DNA from: Streptomyces chromofuscus
GTDB lineage: Bacteria > Actinomycetota > Actinomycetes > Streptomycetales > Streptomycetaceae
Direction: 5' to 3'
Length of the DNA: 64,000 nucleotides
NCBI RefSeq assembly: GCF_015160875.1
Contig: NZ_CP063374.1
Location: 620,001-684,000, forward strand
A program made the translations under genes and the position numbers. The notes under the pieces are model-generated. The model searched no databases, was not told where the DNA came from, and saw nothing but the letters and a program-made list of their open reading frames with translations. Of the stretch, positions 8,754 to 21,419 are shown in pieces (within the stretch, counting starts at the first letter, position 1; each line of letters starts with the position of its first letter).

Positions 8754-9686
8754 ATGCCGGTCCCCGCAGTGATCCGCGTCGTCTCCCGTGACTCCCCCAT
8801 GGCGCTCGCCCAGGTGGCTCGTGTCCAGGCCGAGTTGGCCGCCCTGTACCCCGAGGTGAGAACCGAGGTGGTCCCCGTGAAGACCACCGGCGACAAGTGG
8901 CTGGGCGATCTCGCCGCGGTGGAGGGCAAGGGCGCGTTCACCAAGGAGGTGGACGCGGCGCTGCTGGCCGGTGCGGCCGACCTCGCGGTGCACTGCGTCA
9001 AGGACGTGCCCGCCGACCGGCCGCTGCCCGCCGGGACGGTGTTCGCCGCGTTCCTGAAGCGGGACGACATCCGCGACGCCCTGGTGCATCCGGGTGGGCT
9101 CACCCTGGACGACCTCCCGGCCGGCACCCGCATCGGCACCTCCTCGGTGCGCCGGGTCGCCCAACTGGCCGCCACCCATCCGCACCTTCAGTGCGTGCCG
9201 TTCCGCGGGAACGCCAACCGGCGCCTGGCCAAGCTCGCCGCCGGTGAGGCGGACGCGCTGCTGCTGGCCGTCTCCGGTCTCGAGCGCATCGGCCGCCGGG
9301 ACGTGATCAGCGAGGTGCTCTCCCCCGAGGTGATGATGCCGCCCATCGGCGCGGGCGTCCTCGCCGTGCAGTGCCGCGAGGGCGACACCGACCTCATCGA
9401 CGCCGTCAGCGCGCTCGGCGACCCGGACACGCACCGGGAGGCGACGGCGGAGCGGATGTTCCTGCACGTGCTGCAAGGTCACTGCAACAGCCCGATCGCC
9501 GGTTTCGCGAGGGTGAGCCACGGAGAACTCTCGCTGCGCGCTTGCGTGTTCACCCCGGACGGCAAGACCCGTCTCAACGCCCACGAGTGGGCGGGGCGCC
9601 TCGACGCGGCCACCCTGGGCACGTCGGTGGCCGTGGCGCTGCTGCGGCAGGGCGCCCGCGAGATCATCGACGGCATCCCGCACTGA
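8754..9686 (+). CDS. hemC: Hydroxymethylbilane synthase (porphobilinogen deaminase) paralogue
   Basis: Joins four porphobilinogen units into hydroxymethylbilane in tetrapyrrole synthesis. 310 residues, with RIGTSSVRR, the substrate-binding arginine loop FRGNANRRL and the aspartate in [10 protein letters not shown]. The dipyrromethane cofactor cysteine is Cys244 in [12 protein letters not shown], where most enzymes have GGC. The gene is isolated from other haem genes, so this is probably a second copy rather than the housekeeping hemC. Small divergences in otherwise conserved loops (RGNANRRL instead of RGNVxTRL) fit a paralogue. Confidence 0.9.
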   Translation: MPVPAVIRVVSRDSPMALAQVARVQAELAALYPEVRTEVVPVKTTGDKWLGDLAAVEGKGAFTKEVDAALLAGAADLAVHCVKDVPADRPLPAGTVFAAFLKRDDIRDALVHPGGLTLDDLPAGTRIGTSSVRRVAQLAATHPHLQCVPFRGNANRRLAKLAAGEADALLLAVSGLERIGRRDVISEVLSPEVMMPPIGAGVLAVQCREGDTDLIDAVSALGDPDTHREATAERMFLHVLQGHCNSPIAGFARVSHGELSLRACVFTPDGKTRLNAHEWAGRLDAATLGTSVAVALLRQGAREIIDGIPH

Positions 9687-9695
9687 CCGCGACGA

Positions 9696-10217
9696 TCAGG
9701 CGGTGCCCTCCTCGGCCTGGTCGCGCAGGAAGTTGCTCACCTGGTGGGCCAGGCTCTCCCGGCCGGCGCCGGCCGGGGCGCAGGCGGTGGCGTCGTGCAG
9801 TCCGATGCCGCCCGTCCACAGCCGGCGGTCGGCCCAGTCGTCGTCCACCCGCAGCTGGATCTGGACGTCGACCTGCCCCAGGGCCGCCTCCGGTCCGGCC
9901 GCGTACACCACGGCGGTCGCCCGGCGCAGCGGGTACACGTCGTAGCCCTCGATGAACTGCGAGTTGCGCCAGTCCAGGAAGACGCTCTCCCCGTCGGGGC
10001 CGATCCGCACGTCGATCTGGCCGTCCTCCAGGTGGACGCCGAAGCGGTGATCACCGCGGTTCTCGACGGTCACCCGGAGCCGGAAGTACGTCAGCCCCTC
10101 GGCGCCGTCGTCGCGTCCGCGCGGCGGTTCGGCCCGCTCAAGCCCGTGGACGCGAACGCGCAGACCGGCATGCTCGTCGTACTCCTGCCAGTCCCCGACC
10201 ACGTTCGGCTCGTACAC
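9696..10217 (-). CDS. Conserved hypothetical protein, beta-rich
   Basis: I do not recognise the family. The 173-residue protein is acidic, has no signal peptide or membrane segment and looks all-beta, with alternating strands such as YFRLRVTVENRG and VDVQIQLRVDDDW; the phrase VTVENRGDHRFGV resembles immunoglobulin-like folds of the DUF4352 sort. The C-terminus is helical. The GTG start at 10217 has GAGAGGTGGAG upstream. It converges on hemC with a gap of only nine bases. Confidence 0.7.
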   Translation of the reverse strand: MYEPNVVGDWQEYDEHAGLRVRVHGLERAEPPRGRDDGAEGLTYFRLRVTVENRGDHRFGVHLEDGQIDVRIGPDGESVFLDWRNSQFIEGYDVYPLRRATAVVYAAGPEAALGQVDVQIQLRVDDDWADRRLWTGGIGLHDATACAPAGAGRESLAHQVSNFLRDQAEEGTA

Positions 10218-10311
10218 ACTCCACCTCTCGACTCTCGAAGCTGCTTCCTATCCGTGGGCTCAGCACAGTGTCAAATGAGCAGAATGGGCTGTGGCCAGCG
10301 ATTTCCCCCTA

Positions 10312-10328
10312 CTTGATCGCTGATCAAG
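10312..10328. promoter_or_regulatory. Perfect inverted repeat, operator candidate
   Basis: CTTGATC-GCT-GATCAAG: seven-base arms, three-base spacer, no mismatch. It is AT-rich compared with its surroundings and sits about 95 bp upstream of the minus-strand hypothetical gene. The binding protein is unknown. Confidence 0.4.
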
Positions 10329-10526
10329 CCGTGCCCTGGGAGAATCCGCACCGGCCGCTCCGCAAGCGTGCCGCACATCACGTCCGGATCCGGGACGACG
10401 CACCGGCCGACCCGGCGGTGCGCAGGCGACGGCGACACCGGGCGCAACGGCCACCGTGACACCCCCCTGTCGGCAGATCACTTCGCTGCGTGTCCGCTGC
10501 GGGGTTCGGATTCTCACCTGAAGCGC

Positions 10527-10552
10527 GTTTCGTACGTATTTGTCCCGGGAAT
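10527..10552 (+). promoter_or_regulatory. Possible SigB-type promoter of the sigma-factor gene
   Basis: GTTT, 16 bases, then GGGAAT, close to the Streptomyces SigB-type consensus GNNT-N14-16-GGGTAY with one mismatch in the -10. It lies about 135 bp upstream of the sigma-factor start codon, where autoregulation would be expected. Seen by eye only. Confidence 0.35.
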
Positions 10553-10686
10553 CCTCCTACAAGTGCTTCGGACAGGAGGCACGTCCGTGGGAACCGGCTC
10601 GCCGACCCGTACGACTCCTCCGAGCGGTCCTGGCGCGGCCCCCACGGTGTCTGTCCACCCGGCACCTGCTGAGGGAGGCGCGCGGC

Positions 10687-11484
10687 ATGCGTACCGCCAG
10701 CAGAACGAAGCAGCACCCCCACGACGACGCCCCCGACACGGCCGCGGACTTCGAACGCCTGCGGCAGCTCCCCGACGGCCCGGAGCGCAAAGCCCTGCGT
10801 GACGAGCTGGTGCGGGCTTGGCTGCCCATGGCGGAGCGGATCGCCGTGCGGTTCCGGGGCCGCGGAGAGGCCCTGGAGGATCTGTACCAGGTGGCCGCCC
10901 TCGGCCTGGTCAAGGCCGTCGACCACTACGACCCCGCGCGCGGCCGCGCCTTCGAGGCGTACGCCGTGCCGACGGTCACCGGCGAGATCAAGCGCCACTT
11001 CCGCGACCACATGTGGACGCTGCACGTCCCCCGTCGCGTCCAGGACCTGCGCAACCGGGTGCGGCGCGCCGCGAAGGAACTCGCGCAGACGACCCCCGGA
11101 CGGCCCCCCACCGTCGCGGAGATCGCCGCGCACGCGGAGCTCACCGAGAGCGAGGTGCGCACGGGGATGGAGGCCCTGGAGTGCTTCACCGCGCTGTCCC
11201 TGGAGGCCGAGATGCCCGGAACGGACGGCTACGCCCTCGCGGACGCGATAGGCGGGCTCGACCCCCGTTACGACGTCGTCGTCGACCGGGTCGCCGTGGC
11301 GCCCTGCCTGCAGGCCCTGCCGGAGCGCGAGCGGACCATCCTCTACCTGCGCTTCTTCCAGGGCATGACCCAGAGCTGCATCGCACAGCAGCTGGGCATC
11401 TCGCAGATGCACGTCTCCCGGCTGCTCAGCGCCTGCTTCGCCCGGCTGCGCGAGGAACTGCTCGCCGGCCCGCCGCCCCGCTGA
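10687..11484 (+). CDS. RNA polymerase sigma factor, SigB/SigF/SigG subfamily
   Basis: Group 3 stress/development sigma factor, 265 residues. Region 2 includes LEDLYQVAALGLVKAVDHYDP, region 3 begins at PRRVQDLRN, and region 4 has LPERERTILYLRFFQGMTQ with the helix-turn-helix LGISQMHVSRLL. The ATG at 10687 has GAGGGAGG eight bases upstream; an open extension to 10540 has no sigma-factor content. Such factors are normally held by RsbW-like anti-sigma ATPases, several of which are encoded nearby. It closely resembles the second sigma factor at 31949-32809. Confidence 0.93.
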   Translation: MRTASRTKQHPHDDAPDTAADFERLRQLPDGPERKALRDELVRAWLPMAERIAVRFRGRGEALEDLYQVAALGLVKAVDHYDPARGRAFEAYAVPTVTGEIKRHFRDHMWTLHVPRRVQDLRNRVRRAAKELAQTTPGRPPTVAEIAAHAELTESEVRTGMEALECFTALSLEAEMPGTDGYALADAIGGLDPRYDVVVDRVAVAPCLQALPERERTILYLRFFQGMTQSCIAQQLGISQMHVSRLLSACFARLREELLAGPPPR

Positions 11485-11518
11485 CGGCCGGTTCCGGCAA
11501 TCGGGTCACTCGATCGGG

Positions 11519-11851
11519 TCACTCCAAGGAAGCACCGGGGATCTGCGTCGGACCGTACCGGTCCAGGGCGTCCTCCAGTTCGGCGCGGATCTCCGGGGGC
11601 ATCTCCCCGGCACGGCCCCAGGCCAGGACCAGCTCCGCGATCGTGCGGAGTTTGATGTTCGTGTGCTGGGAGACCTCCTTCAGCACCGCCCACCCCTCGT
11701 CCGGCGTCACCCTGCCGAGCGCCACCATCATCCCGATGGCCTGGTCGACCACGGCATGCGAGCAGACCGCCTCCTTGAGCTGGGCGATCTCGTCCTCCAG
11801 CGCGCGGACCCGGTCGGTGTCCGCCGTGGGGTCGTGCGGTACTCCTGCCAC
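11519..11851 (-). CDS. ANTAR-domain protein
   Basis: 110-residue protein that is essentially a short coiled coil (VRALEDEIAQLKEAVCSHAVVDQ) plus an ANTAR domain (AIGMMVALGRVTPDEGWAVL, then a third helix with TIAELVLAWG). ANTAR domains bind paired RNA hairpins and prevent transcription termination. No receiver or GAF domain is attached, so its control is unclear. I chose the GTG at 11851 because GGAGGATGGAGG precedes it; the longer frame to 12085 would overlap the divergent VOC gene. It converges on the sigma-factor gene. Confidence 0.8.
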   Translation of the reverse strand: MAGVPHDPTADTDRVRALEDEIAQLKEAVCSHAVVDQAIGMMVALGRVTPDEGWAVLKEVSQHTNIKLRTIAELVLAWGRAGEMPPEIRAELEDALDRYGPTQIPGASLE

Positions 11852-11975
11852 CCCTCCATCCTCCCACCGGGACTGACGCCTGCCACCGGGGTACTCGGCA
11901 GGCGCCATGACCGGTTCCGGTTGGACACTGGTGTCGAACCGGTGGCTGCCGGTCGACGAGACCAGGACGACTGCC

Positions 11976-12779
11976 ATGCAACATGACACGACACCCACGA
12001 CCCGTACGACGGACGTCGTCTCCACGCACACCGTCTTCGGGGCGCCCTGCTGGGTGAGCCTCACGAGCCGCGATGTGCGGGCCACCGAGGAGTTCTACAC
12101 GGCCGTACTGGGCTGGGAGTGGCGGAAGGCCAAGCTCGGCGACCACTTCCGGATCGCCCTGGCGAACGGCGCCCCGGTCGCCGGGATCGCGGCGGTCGCC
12201 GCCATGTGGCACATGGCGGTCGCCTGGACCCCCTACTTCGCCGTCCGCAGCGCGGACAAGGCGGCGGGCCGGGCGCAGGAGCGCGGCGGCACGACGGCGG
12301 TCGGGCCGATCTCCCTGCCGCCCGGCCGGGCGGCGCTGCTCGCCGACCGGGACGGGGCGACCTTCGGCATCTGGGAGGGGGAGCTGGTCACCGACTGGGA
12401 GACCTGGCGGCGCGCCTCGCCGGCCTTCATCCGGCTGCACACGCGTGACGCCTTCGACGCCGCGATCTTCTACGGCGAGGTCCTGGAATGGGCCTCGGCG
12501 GACACCGGCTGCTGCGAAGTCACCTACGAGGCCGAGGAGGTCGTCCTGCGCAGCAAGGGCGAAGTGGTGGCCCGTATCGAGTCCGGCGCGCTGGAGTCCG
12601 CCCCCGACCCCACCATCCGGCCGCACTGGCAGATCCACTTCGCCGTGAGTGACGTGGCGGCCTGTGCCCGGGCGGCGGAACAGCACGGCGGCAGCGTGCT
12701 GCGTCTCGACACCGAGGAGGCGGTGCTGCGCGACCCCGACGGGGCGCAGTTCACGGTGACGGCGGGCCGCAGACGCTGA
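11976..12779 (+). CDS. VOC-superfamily (glyoxalase-like) protein, two domains
   Basis: 267 residues forming two consecutive vicinal-oxygen-chelate modules: the first begins at PCWVSLTSRDVRATEEFY, the second at IRLHTRDAFDAAIFYGEVL. Each has the strand-helix pattern EFYTAVLGW / IFYGEVLEW and a terminal DRDGATFGIW or RDPDGAQFTV strand. Such proteins include glyoxalases, dioxygenases and antibiotic-binding proteins; no activity can be assigned. The ATG at 11976 has only a weak AGGA. The gene ends before a strong hairpin. Confidence 0.85.
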   Translation: MQHDTTPTTRTTDVVSTHTVFGAPCWVSLTSRDVRATEEFYTAVLGWEWRKAKLGDHFRIALANGAPVAGIAAVAAMWHMAVAWTPYFAVRSADKAAGRAQERGGTTAVGPISLPPGRAALLADRDGATFGIWEGELVTDWETWRRASPAFIRLHTRDAFDAAIFYGEVLEWASADTGCCEVTYEAEEVVLRSKGEVVARIESGALESAPDPTIRPHWQIHFAVSDVAACARAAEQHGGSVLRLDTEEAVLRDPDGAQFTVTAGRRR

Positions 12780-12809
12780 CGCCCTCGGCGCGGCCGGGGC
12801 CGGGCCGAG

Positions 12810-12850
12810 GCACGGAACGCCGGTGGGGACAACCCACCGGCGTTCCGTGC
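12810..12850. terminator. Bidirectional hairpin terminator
   Basis: An 18-bp perfect stem (12810-12827 with 12833-12850) closes a GACAA loop. It lies between the convergent VOC and glgX genes and would stop both transcripts. There is no U-tract, as is normal for Streptomyces hairpin terminators. Confidence 0.85.
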
Positions 12851-12869
12851 TGCTCTGATCGTCCCCCTT

Positions 12870-15019
<2,150 letters not shown>

Positions 15020-15023
<4 letters not shown>

Positions 15024-15532
15024 CGCGCGTCCTCCAGGGCACCGTCGGGCGGGTCGGCCGGCGTGGCCAGGGTGGTCACCGGAGTCTCGCGGGGCACCTG
15101 GAGGACCTCGCGCAGGCTGGGCGCGGGGGCCGTGGGCACCAGCGGCACGCGCTGGCCGGCGCGGGCCCGCTGCGAGAACCAGATGACCTTGCTGCCGGTG
15201 TCGGTGGCGCAGCAGCCCCAGCCGTCGCTCATCGCGGCGATGTGCTCCAGGCACGCCCGCAGGTCCTGATCGGGACGGAGGTCCTGGTCGTTGTCACCGA
15301 CGGCGGTGATCAGGTGCTGGCCGTTCCACCACATCTCGATCGACGTGTGCTTGTCCGTCGCGTGCTCGTCGATGGCCTTCAGCAGCAGCTCGGCGCTGCC
15401 GCAGACGGGCTTGACCAGTGGTTCGAGGTCCCAGTACTTCAGGTGGGCCTCCAGAATGCGGCTGACCTGTCCGACGCGTTCCGGACTGACTTCCACATCG
15501 AGGTGGTAGTAGCAGGGCACTGCGGTCTTCAT
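15020..15532 (-). CDS. RsbW-like ATP-binding protein coupled to glgX
   Basis: 170-residue HATPase-type protein. The core has an N-box-like helix ([17 protein letters not shown]), a G1-like segment [10 protein letters not shown] and a G2-like segment [16 protein letters not shown]. Residues after about 125 form a Pro/Thr-rich tail. The boxes are divergent from classic RsbW, so ATP binding and kinase activity are not certain. The ATG at 15532 has GAGGAG upstream. The stop overlaps the glgX start by GTGA, an unusual pairing that suggests stress control of glucan debranching, although the partner protein is unknown. Confidence 0.75.
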
Positions 15533-15832
15533 CGTCGTGGCTCCTCACCGGTGAGGCTCTCGCTCCCTCGCCCTAGCAAGCCGACCCCCCGAACACGAAG
15601 CGTGAGTGATGATCGCTTCCGAGTCACCTCAACAGTGCGGGTGCTAGCCCATTCGTGCAACACGAGCAGCCGGGCGAGTTGGTTGAAGATCCAACAAGAC
15701 GCTGAGTCGTCACCCGTGCACCATGAGTGAAGGCCTCGATCGCCGTAACGGACCCGTGCCGCCTCGTGCGCACGGCCGCCGGCCCGACCGTCGGGAACGT
15801 GCCCATCGAGCGCCCGGAAGGTGAACGGCGCC
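15533..15832. other. Divergent regulatory region with short inverted repeats
   Basis: Between the glgX operon and the DUF5133/GlgE side. No gene is seen. It contains the perfect palindromic element TCGTG-CAA-CACGA (15653-15665), a shorter CACG-AAG-CGTG at about 15597, and GTTGG-N8-CCAAC at 15678-15695. These are possible operators for genes on either side. Confidence 0.4.
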
Positions 15833-16129
15833 ATGCTGCTACCAGCCAGAGCCGAAGTCACCCGGCAGCTGCGGCGGTACCGGGCCTGGGAGCGCGCGAT
15901 GCTCGCGGCCCCCGCGGACAGCGCGGTGCGAACCGGCTTCGAGGACTCGGGCTACACCCTCTGCGTGCTGATGGGGAAGCGCTGCGCACGCGAGGCCGCC
16001 GAGGCGGCCGAACGCTATCTGCGCACCACGCCGGCCACCTACCTGCGGGACGAGACCTGCCGTCCGCGTCCGAACCGCGTCCCCAGGCGGGGACCCCCGG
16101 CGGGCCGGCGCTCCCGAGCGGGGCGCTAG
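15833..16129 (+). CDS. DUF5133-family small protein
   Basis: 98-residue basic protein matching the pattern of DUF5133: an N-terminal helix (LRRYRAWERAML), then EDSGYTLCVLMGKRC and a C-terminal helix followed by an Arg/Pro-rich tail. The family is small, cytoplasmic and Streptomyces-enriched, with no established function; members often sit near stress and regulatory genes. The ATG at 15833 has GGAAGG about ten bases upstream; the GTG at 15821 would overlap that site. The TAG stop touches the long inverted repeat that follows. Confidence 0.75.
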   Translation: MLLPARAEVTRQLRRYRAWERAMLAAPADSAVRTGFEDSGYTLCVLMGKRCAREAAEAAERYLRTTPATYLRDETCRPRPNRVPRRGPPAGRRSRAGR

Positions 16130-16231
16130 GTGCCGCGACAGGCAACGTTCACCCCGTCGCGACGCCCGGCACGCCCTCTCGCCGCACCGGACGCCGCTCC
16201 TTGCCGGGCACACGTTGCCTGCCGCGGCACC
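16129..16231. repeat. 103-bp nested inverted repeat between DUF5133 and glgE
   Basis: The outer arms 16129-16148 and 16212-16231 are 20-mers that are reverse complements with one mismatch. An inner 8-bp stem (16164-16171 with 16202-16209) nests inside. The transcript could fold into a long hairpin ending 70 bp before glgE. It could be a terminator of the DUF5133 transcript, a leader structure of glgE or a small insertion remnant. Confidence 0.8.
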
Positions 16232-16301
16232 AGCCCTTTCAGGTGCAGGATCCCGAGCCGGGCCGAGGGGCCCGGCTTCGAGTACGACGGAGGTGAGACC
16301 C

Positions 16302-18283
16302 ATGAGTACGACTGAGGCCATCGGCCGCATTCCGGTCCGGGACGTCCATCCGGCGGTGGAGTGCGGCAGGCGCCCCGCGAAGGCCGTCCCTGGAGAAACG
16401 TTCCAGGTCTCGGCCACCGTGTTCCGCGAGGGCCATGACGCGGTCGCCGCCAATGTCGTCCTACGGGATCCGCAGGGCCGTCCCGGCCCGTGGACGCCGA
16501 TGCGCGAACTCGCCCCGGGATCCGACCGCTGGGGCGCCGAGGTCACACCGGACGCCGTGGGTCTGTGGACGTACTCCGTCGAGGCGTGGAGCGACCCGGT
16601 CACGACCTGGCGGCGCATCGCCCGGATCAAGGTGCCGGCGGGGATCGACACCGGCCTGGTCCTCGAAGAGGGCGCCGGACTGTACGAGCGGGCCGCCGCC
16701 GACGTACCCGAACGGGCGGCCCGCGAGGTCGTGCTGGCCGCCGCGCGAACCCTGCGGGACGACTCACTGCCGGTCGCCACCCGCCTCGCGGCGGCGTTGA
16801 CGCCGGAGGTGGACGCGGTGCTGTCGCGGTGTCCGCTGCGGGAGTTGGTGACCGCGTCCGAGCCGCTGCCACTGCTGGTGGAGCGGGAGCGGGCCCTGTT
16901 CGGCTCCTGGTACGAGTTCTTCCCCCGCTCGGAGGGCACACCCGAGCGCCCGCACGGCACGTTCCGCACCGCCGCCCGGCGGCTGCCGGCGATCGCGGCG
17001 ATGGGCTTCGACGTCGTCTACCTGCCCCCGATCCACCCGATCGGCACCACCTTCCGCAAGGGCCGCAACAACACCCTGTCCGCCGGCCCCGACGACGTCG
17101 GCGTGCCCTGGGCGATCGGCTCCCCCGAGGGCGGCCACGACACCGTCCACCCCGACCTGGGCACCCTGGAGGACTTCGACTGGTTCGTCGCCCGCGCCCA
17201 CGACAACGGCCTGGAGATCGCGCTCGACTTCGCCCTGCAATGCTCCCCGGACCACCCGTGGGTGGACAAGCACCCCCAGTGGTTCCACCACCGCCCCGAC
17301 GGCTCCGTCGCCCACGCGGAGAACCCGCCGAAGAAGTACCAGGACATCTACCCCATCGCCTTCGACCGGGACATGGACGGCCTGGTCGCCGAGACGCTGC
17401 GGGTGCTGCGGCACTGGATGGCCCACGGCGTGCGGATCTTCCGCGTGGACAACCCGCACACCAAACCGGTCGTGTTCTGGGAGCGGGTCATCGCCGACGT
17501 GGGCCGCACCGACCCGGACGTCGTCTTCCTGGCCGAGGCGTTCACCCGCCCGGCGATGATGCACACCCTGGCGCAGATCGGCTTCCAGCAGTCGTACACG
17601 TACTTCACCTGGCGCAACACCAAGCAGGAGCTGACGGAGTACCTCACCGAGCTGTCGGGCGAGGCCGCGAGCTACATGCGGCCGAACTTCTTCGTCAACA
17701 CCCCCGACATCCTGCACGCCTACCTCCAGCACGGCGGCCGGCCCGCCTTCGAGGCCCGCGCCGTCCTCGCCGCCACCCTCTCCCCCGCCTGGGGCGTCTA
17801 CTCCGGCTACGAACTGTGCGAGAACACCCCCCTCAGGGAGGGCAGCGAGGAGTACCTCGACTCGGAGAAGTACCAGCTCAAACCCCGCGACTGGGACGAC
17901 CCGAACAGCATCGCCCCCCTCATCACACGGCTGAACGCGATCCGCCGCGAGCACCCCGCGCTGCGCGGGCTGCGCAACCTCCGCTTCCATCACACGGACA
18001 ACGACGCGCTGATCGCGTACAGCAAACGCACCGGCTCCGACACCGTCCTGGTGGTCGTCAACCTCGACCCGCACCACACCCAGGAGGCCACGGTCTCGTT
18101 GGACATGCCGCAACTCGGCCTGGACTGGCACACCTGCGTGCCCGTGCACGACGAACTGACGGGCGAGACCCATCACTGGGGCAGGGCCAACTACGTGCGC
18201 CTGGAACCGGGCCGGGCCCCCGCCCACGTGCTCCACGTCCAGCCGCCGGCCGTCTCGCCGCAGAACGGAGGGTCAGCAGCGTC

Positions 18284-18287
<4 letters not shown>
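16302..18287 (+). CDS. glgE: Alpha-1,4-glucan:maltose-1-phosphate maltosyltransferase GlgE
   Basis: GH13_3 enzyme of 661 residues that extends alpha-1,4-glucan with maltosyl units from maltose 1-phosphate. An N-terminal helical bundle/beta domain precedes the barrel. The nucleophile is Asp383 in [11 protein letters not shown] and the acid/base is Glu412 in [11 protein letters not shown]; their 29-residue spacing matches the characterised Streptomyces enzyme (Asp394/Glu423). The substrate loops [17 protein letters not shown] and [13 protein letters not shown] are intact. CGGAGGTGAG precedes the ATG. First gene of glgE-treS-mak-glgB; its stop overlaps treS as ATGA. Confidence 0.97.
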
Positions 18288-20002
<1,715 letters not shown>

Positions 20003-20030
20003 GCGTGCGCCGACGAAAGGAGGCGTCACC

Positions 20031-21413
20031 ATGACGAAGACCGCATCCCTCCGGCCGAGCGACAGTGGGCTCACCGCGTCCATGGCCTCGCTCAACGGGC
20101 TGCTGCGCGAATGGCTGCCCCGGCAGCGCTGGTTCGCCGGCAAGGACCGGCCCGTCACGGATCTGCGCCTGCTGTCGCTGACGGAGCTGTTCCCGGGGTG
20201 TCTGCACCTTCTGGTGCACGCCGGCCACGTGGGCGGCCACAGCGGCCTCGCCGGAGTGCCCTCCCCCGGGGGCACTCCCCCGCCCGGGGACTGTTACCAG
20301 CTGTTCCTCGGCGTCCGGGAGCATCCCTCCCCGCGCCTGGGCCGGGCGCTGATCGGTCTCGCCCAGGACGGCCCGCTGGCGGGGATGACGGTCTACGACG
20401 CCCTGCAGGACCTGCGTTCGGCGCAACTGCTGCTGGAGCGCCTGCGGCACCCGGGCAGCGCGGGCCCGCTGCACTTCGAGGCCGACCCGGCCATGCCGGT
20501 CCCGGCCGGTCTGGTGCCGCGGGTGCTGGACGCCGAGCAGTCCAACTCCTCACTGGTGTACGGCGACGAGTTCATCCTGAAGGTCTTCCGGCGCATCCAG
20601 CCCGGCGTCAACCCCGACCTGGAGGTGCCGGGCGCGCTGGTCGGGCAGGGCTGCGAGCGGGTCCCCGCGCCCGTGGCCTGGTTCCGTACCACCCAGCCGC
20701 AGGAGGCCACGCTGGGCGTGCTCCAGCCCTTCCTGCGCAACGCCTCCGACGGCTGGACCCTCGCCCTGCACGCGCTCGCCACCGGCAGCGACTTCACGCC
20801 GGAGGCGCACGAGCTGGGGCGGGCCACGGCGGAGGTGCATCTGGCGCTGGCCACGGCGTTCCCGGCCGGCGGGCGGTGCGAGAACGGGCGGACGGCGGCG
20901 GCGATGACGGAACGCCTGGATGCCGCCGCGCACAGCGTTCCGGGGCTCCGGTCGTTCGTGCCCGGGCTGCGGTCGGCGTTCAGCGCCCTGCTGACGTGCG
21001 ACGCCGGGCCGCCCGCCCAGCGCATCCACGGTGATCTGCATCTGGGGCAGGTGTTGCGGGCGGGCCGTGAGTGGTTCGTGATCGACTTCGAGGGCGAGCC
21101 GTCCCGTCCGCTCGCCGAACGGCGCAGCGCCCAGTCCCCCGTCCGGGACATCGCGGGCATGCTGCGCTCCTTCGACTACGCGGCCCGGCAGCGCCGGCCC
21201 TGGCGTCCGCAGTGGGCGCGCCGCTGCCGGGAGGCCTACTGCGCGGGCTACGCGGCCCGGGCCGGCTGGGATCCCCGTAAGAAGCACGGCCTGCTGCGTG
21301 CTTATGAGACGGATCGGGCGGTCTACGAGGTGCTGTACGAGGCCAGGCACCGCCCGGACTGGCTTCCCGTACCCATGGCGGCGATCGAACGACTCGCCGT
21401 GAGAGGAGACTGA
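20031..21413 (+). CDS. mak: Maltokinase (Pep2/Mak)
   Basis: 460-residue ATP-dependent kinase that makes maltose 1-phosphate for GlgE. The eukaryotic-like/aminoglycoside-phosphotransferase fold is clear: the catalytic loop RIHGDLHLGQVL followed by the metal-binding WFVIDFEGEPSRP. An N-terminal cap with RQRWFAGKDRP is typical of maltokinases. GAAAGGAGG lies directly upstream of the ATG. It sits between treS and glgB, six bases before the latter's GTG. In Mycobacterium and Deinococcus it is often fused to TreS; here it is separate. Confidence 0.95.
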   Translation: MTKTASLRPSDSGLTASMASLNGLLREWLPRQRWFAGKDRPVTDLRLLSLTELFPGCLHLLVHAGHVGGHSGLAGVPSPGGTPPPGDCYQLFLGVREHPSPRLGRALIGLAQDGPLAGMTVYDALQDLRSAQLLLERLRHPGSAGPLHFEADPAMPVPAGLVPRVLDAEQSNSSLVYGDEFILKVFRRIQPGVNPDLEVPGALVGQGCERVPAPVAWFRTTQPQEATLGVLQPFLRNASDGWTLALHALATGSDFTPEAHELGRATAEVHLALATAFPAGGRCENGRTAAAMTERLDAAAHSVPGLRSFVPGLRSAFSALLTCDAGPPAQRIHGDLHLGQVLRAGREWFVIDFEGEPSRPLAERRSAQSPVRDIAGMLRSFDYAARQRRPWRPQWARRCREAYCAGYAARAGWDPRKKHGLLRAYETDRAVYEVLYEARHRPDWLPVPMAAIERLAVRGD

Positions 21414-21419
21414 ACAGCC

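Larger units (their letters stand above)
10218..10686. other. Divergent intergenic region (hypothetical gene / sigma factor)
   Basis: 469 bp without a convincing gene. It holds a 17-bp inverted repeat at 10312 and a possible stress-type promoter at 10527, both listed separately. Short open frames here have no recognisable protein features. Confidence 0.6.
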
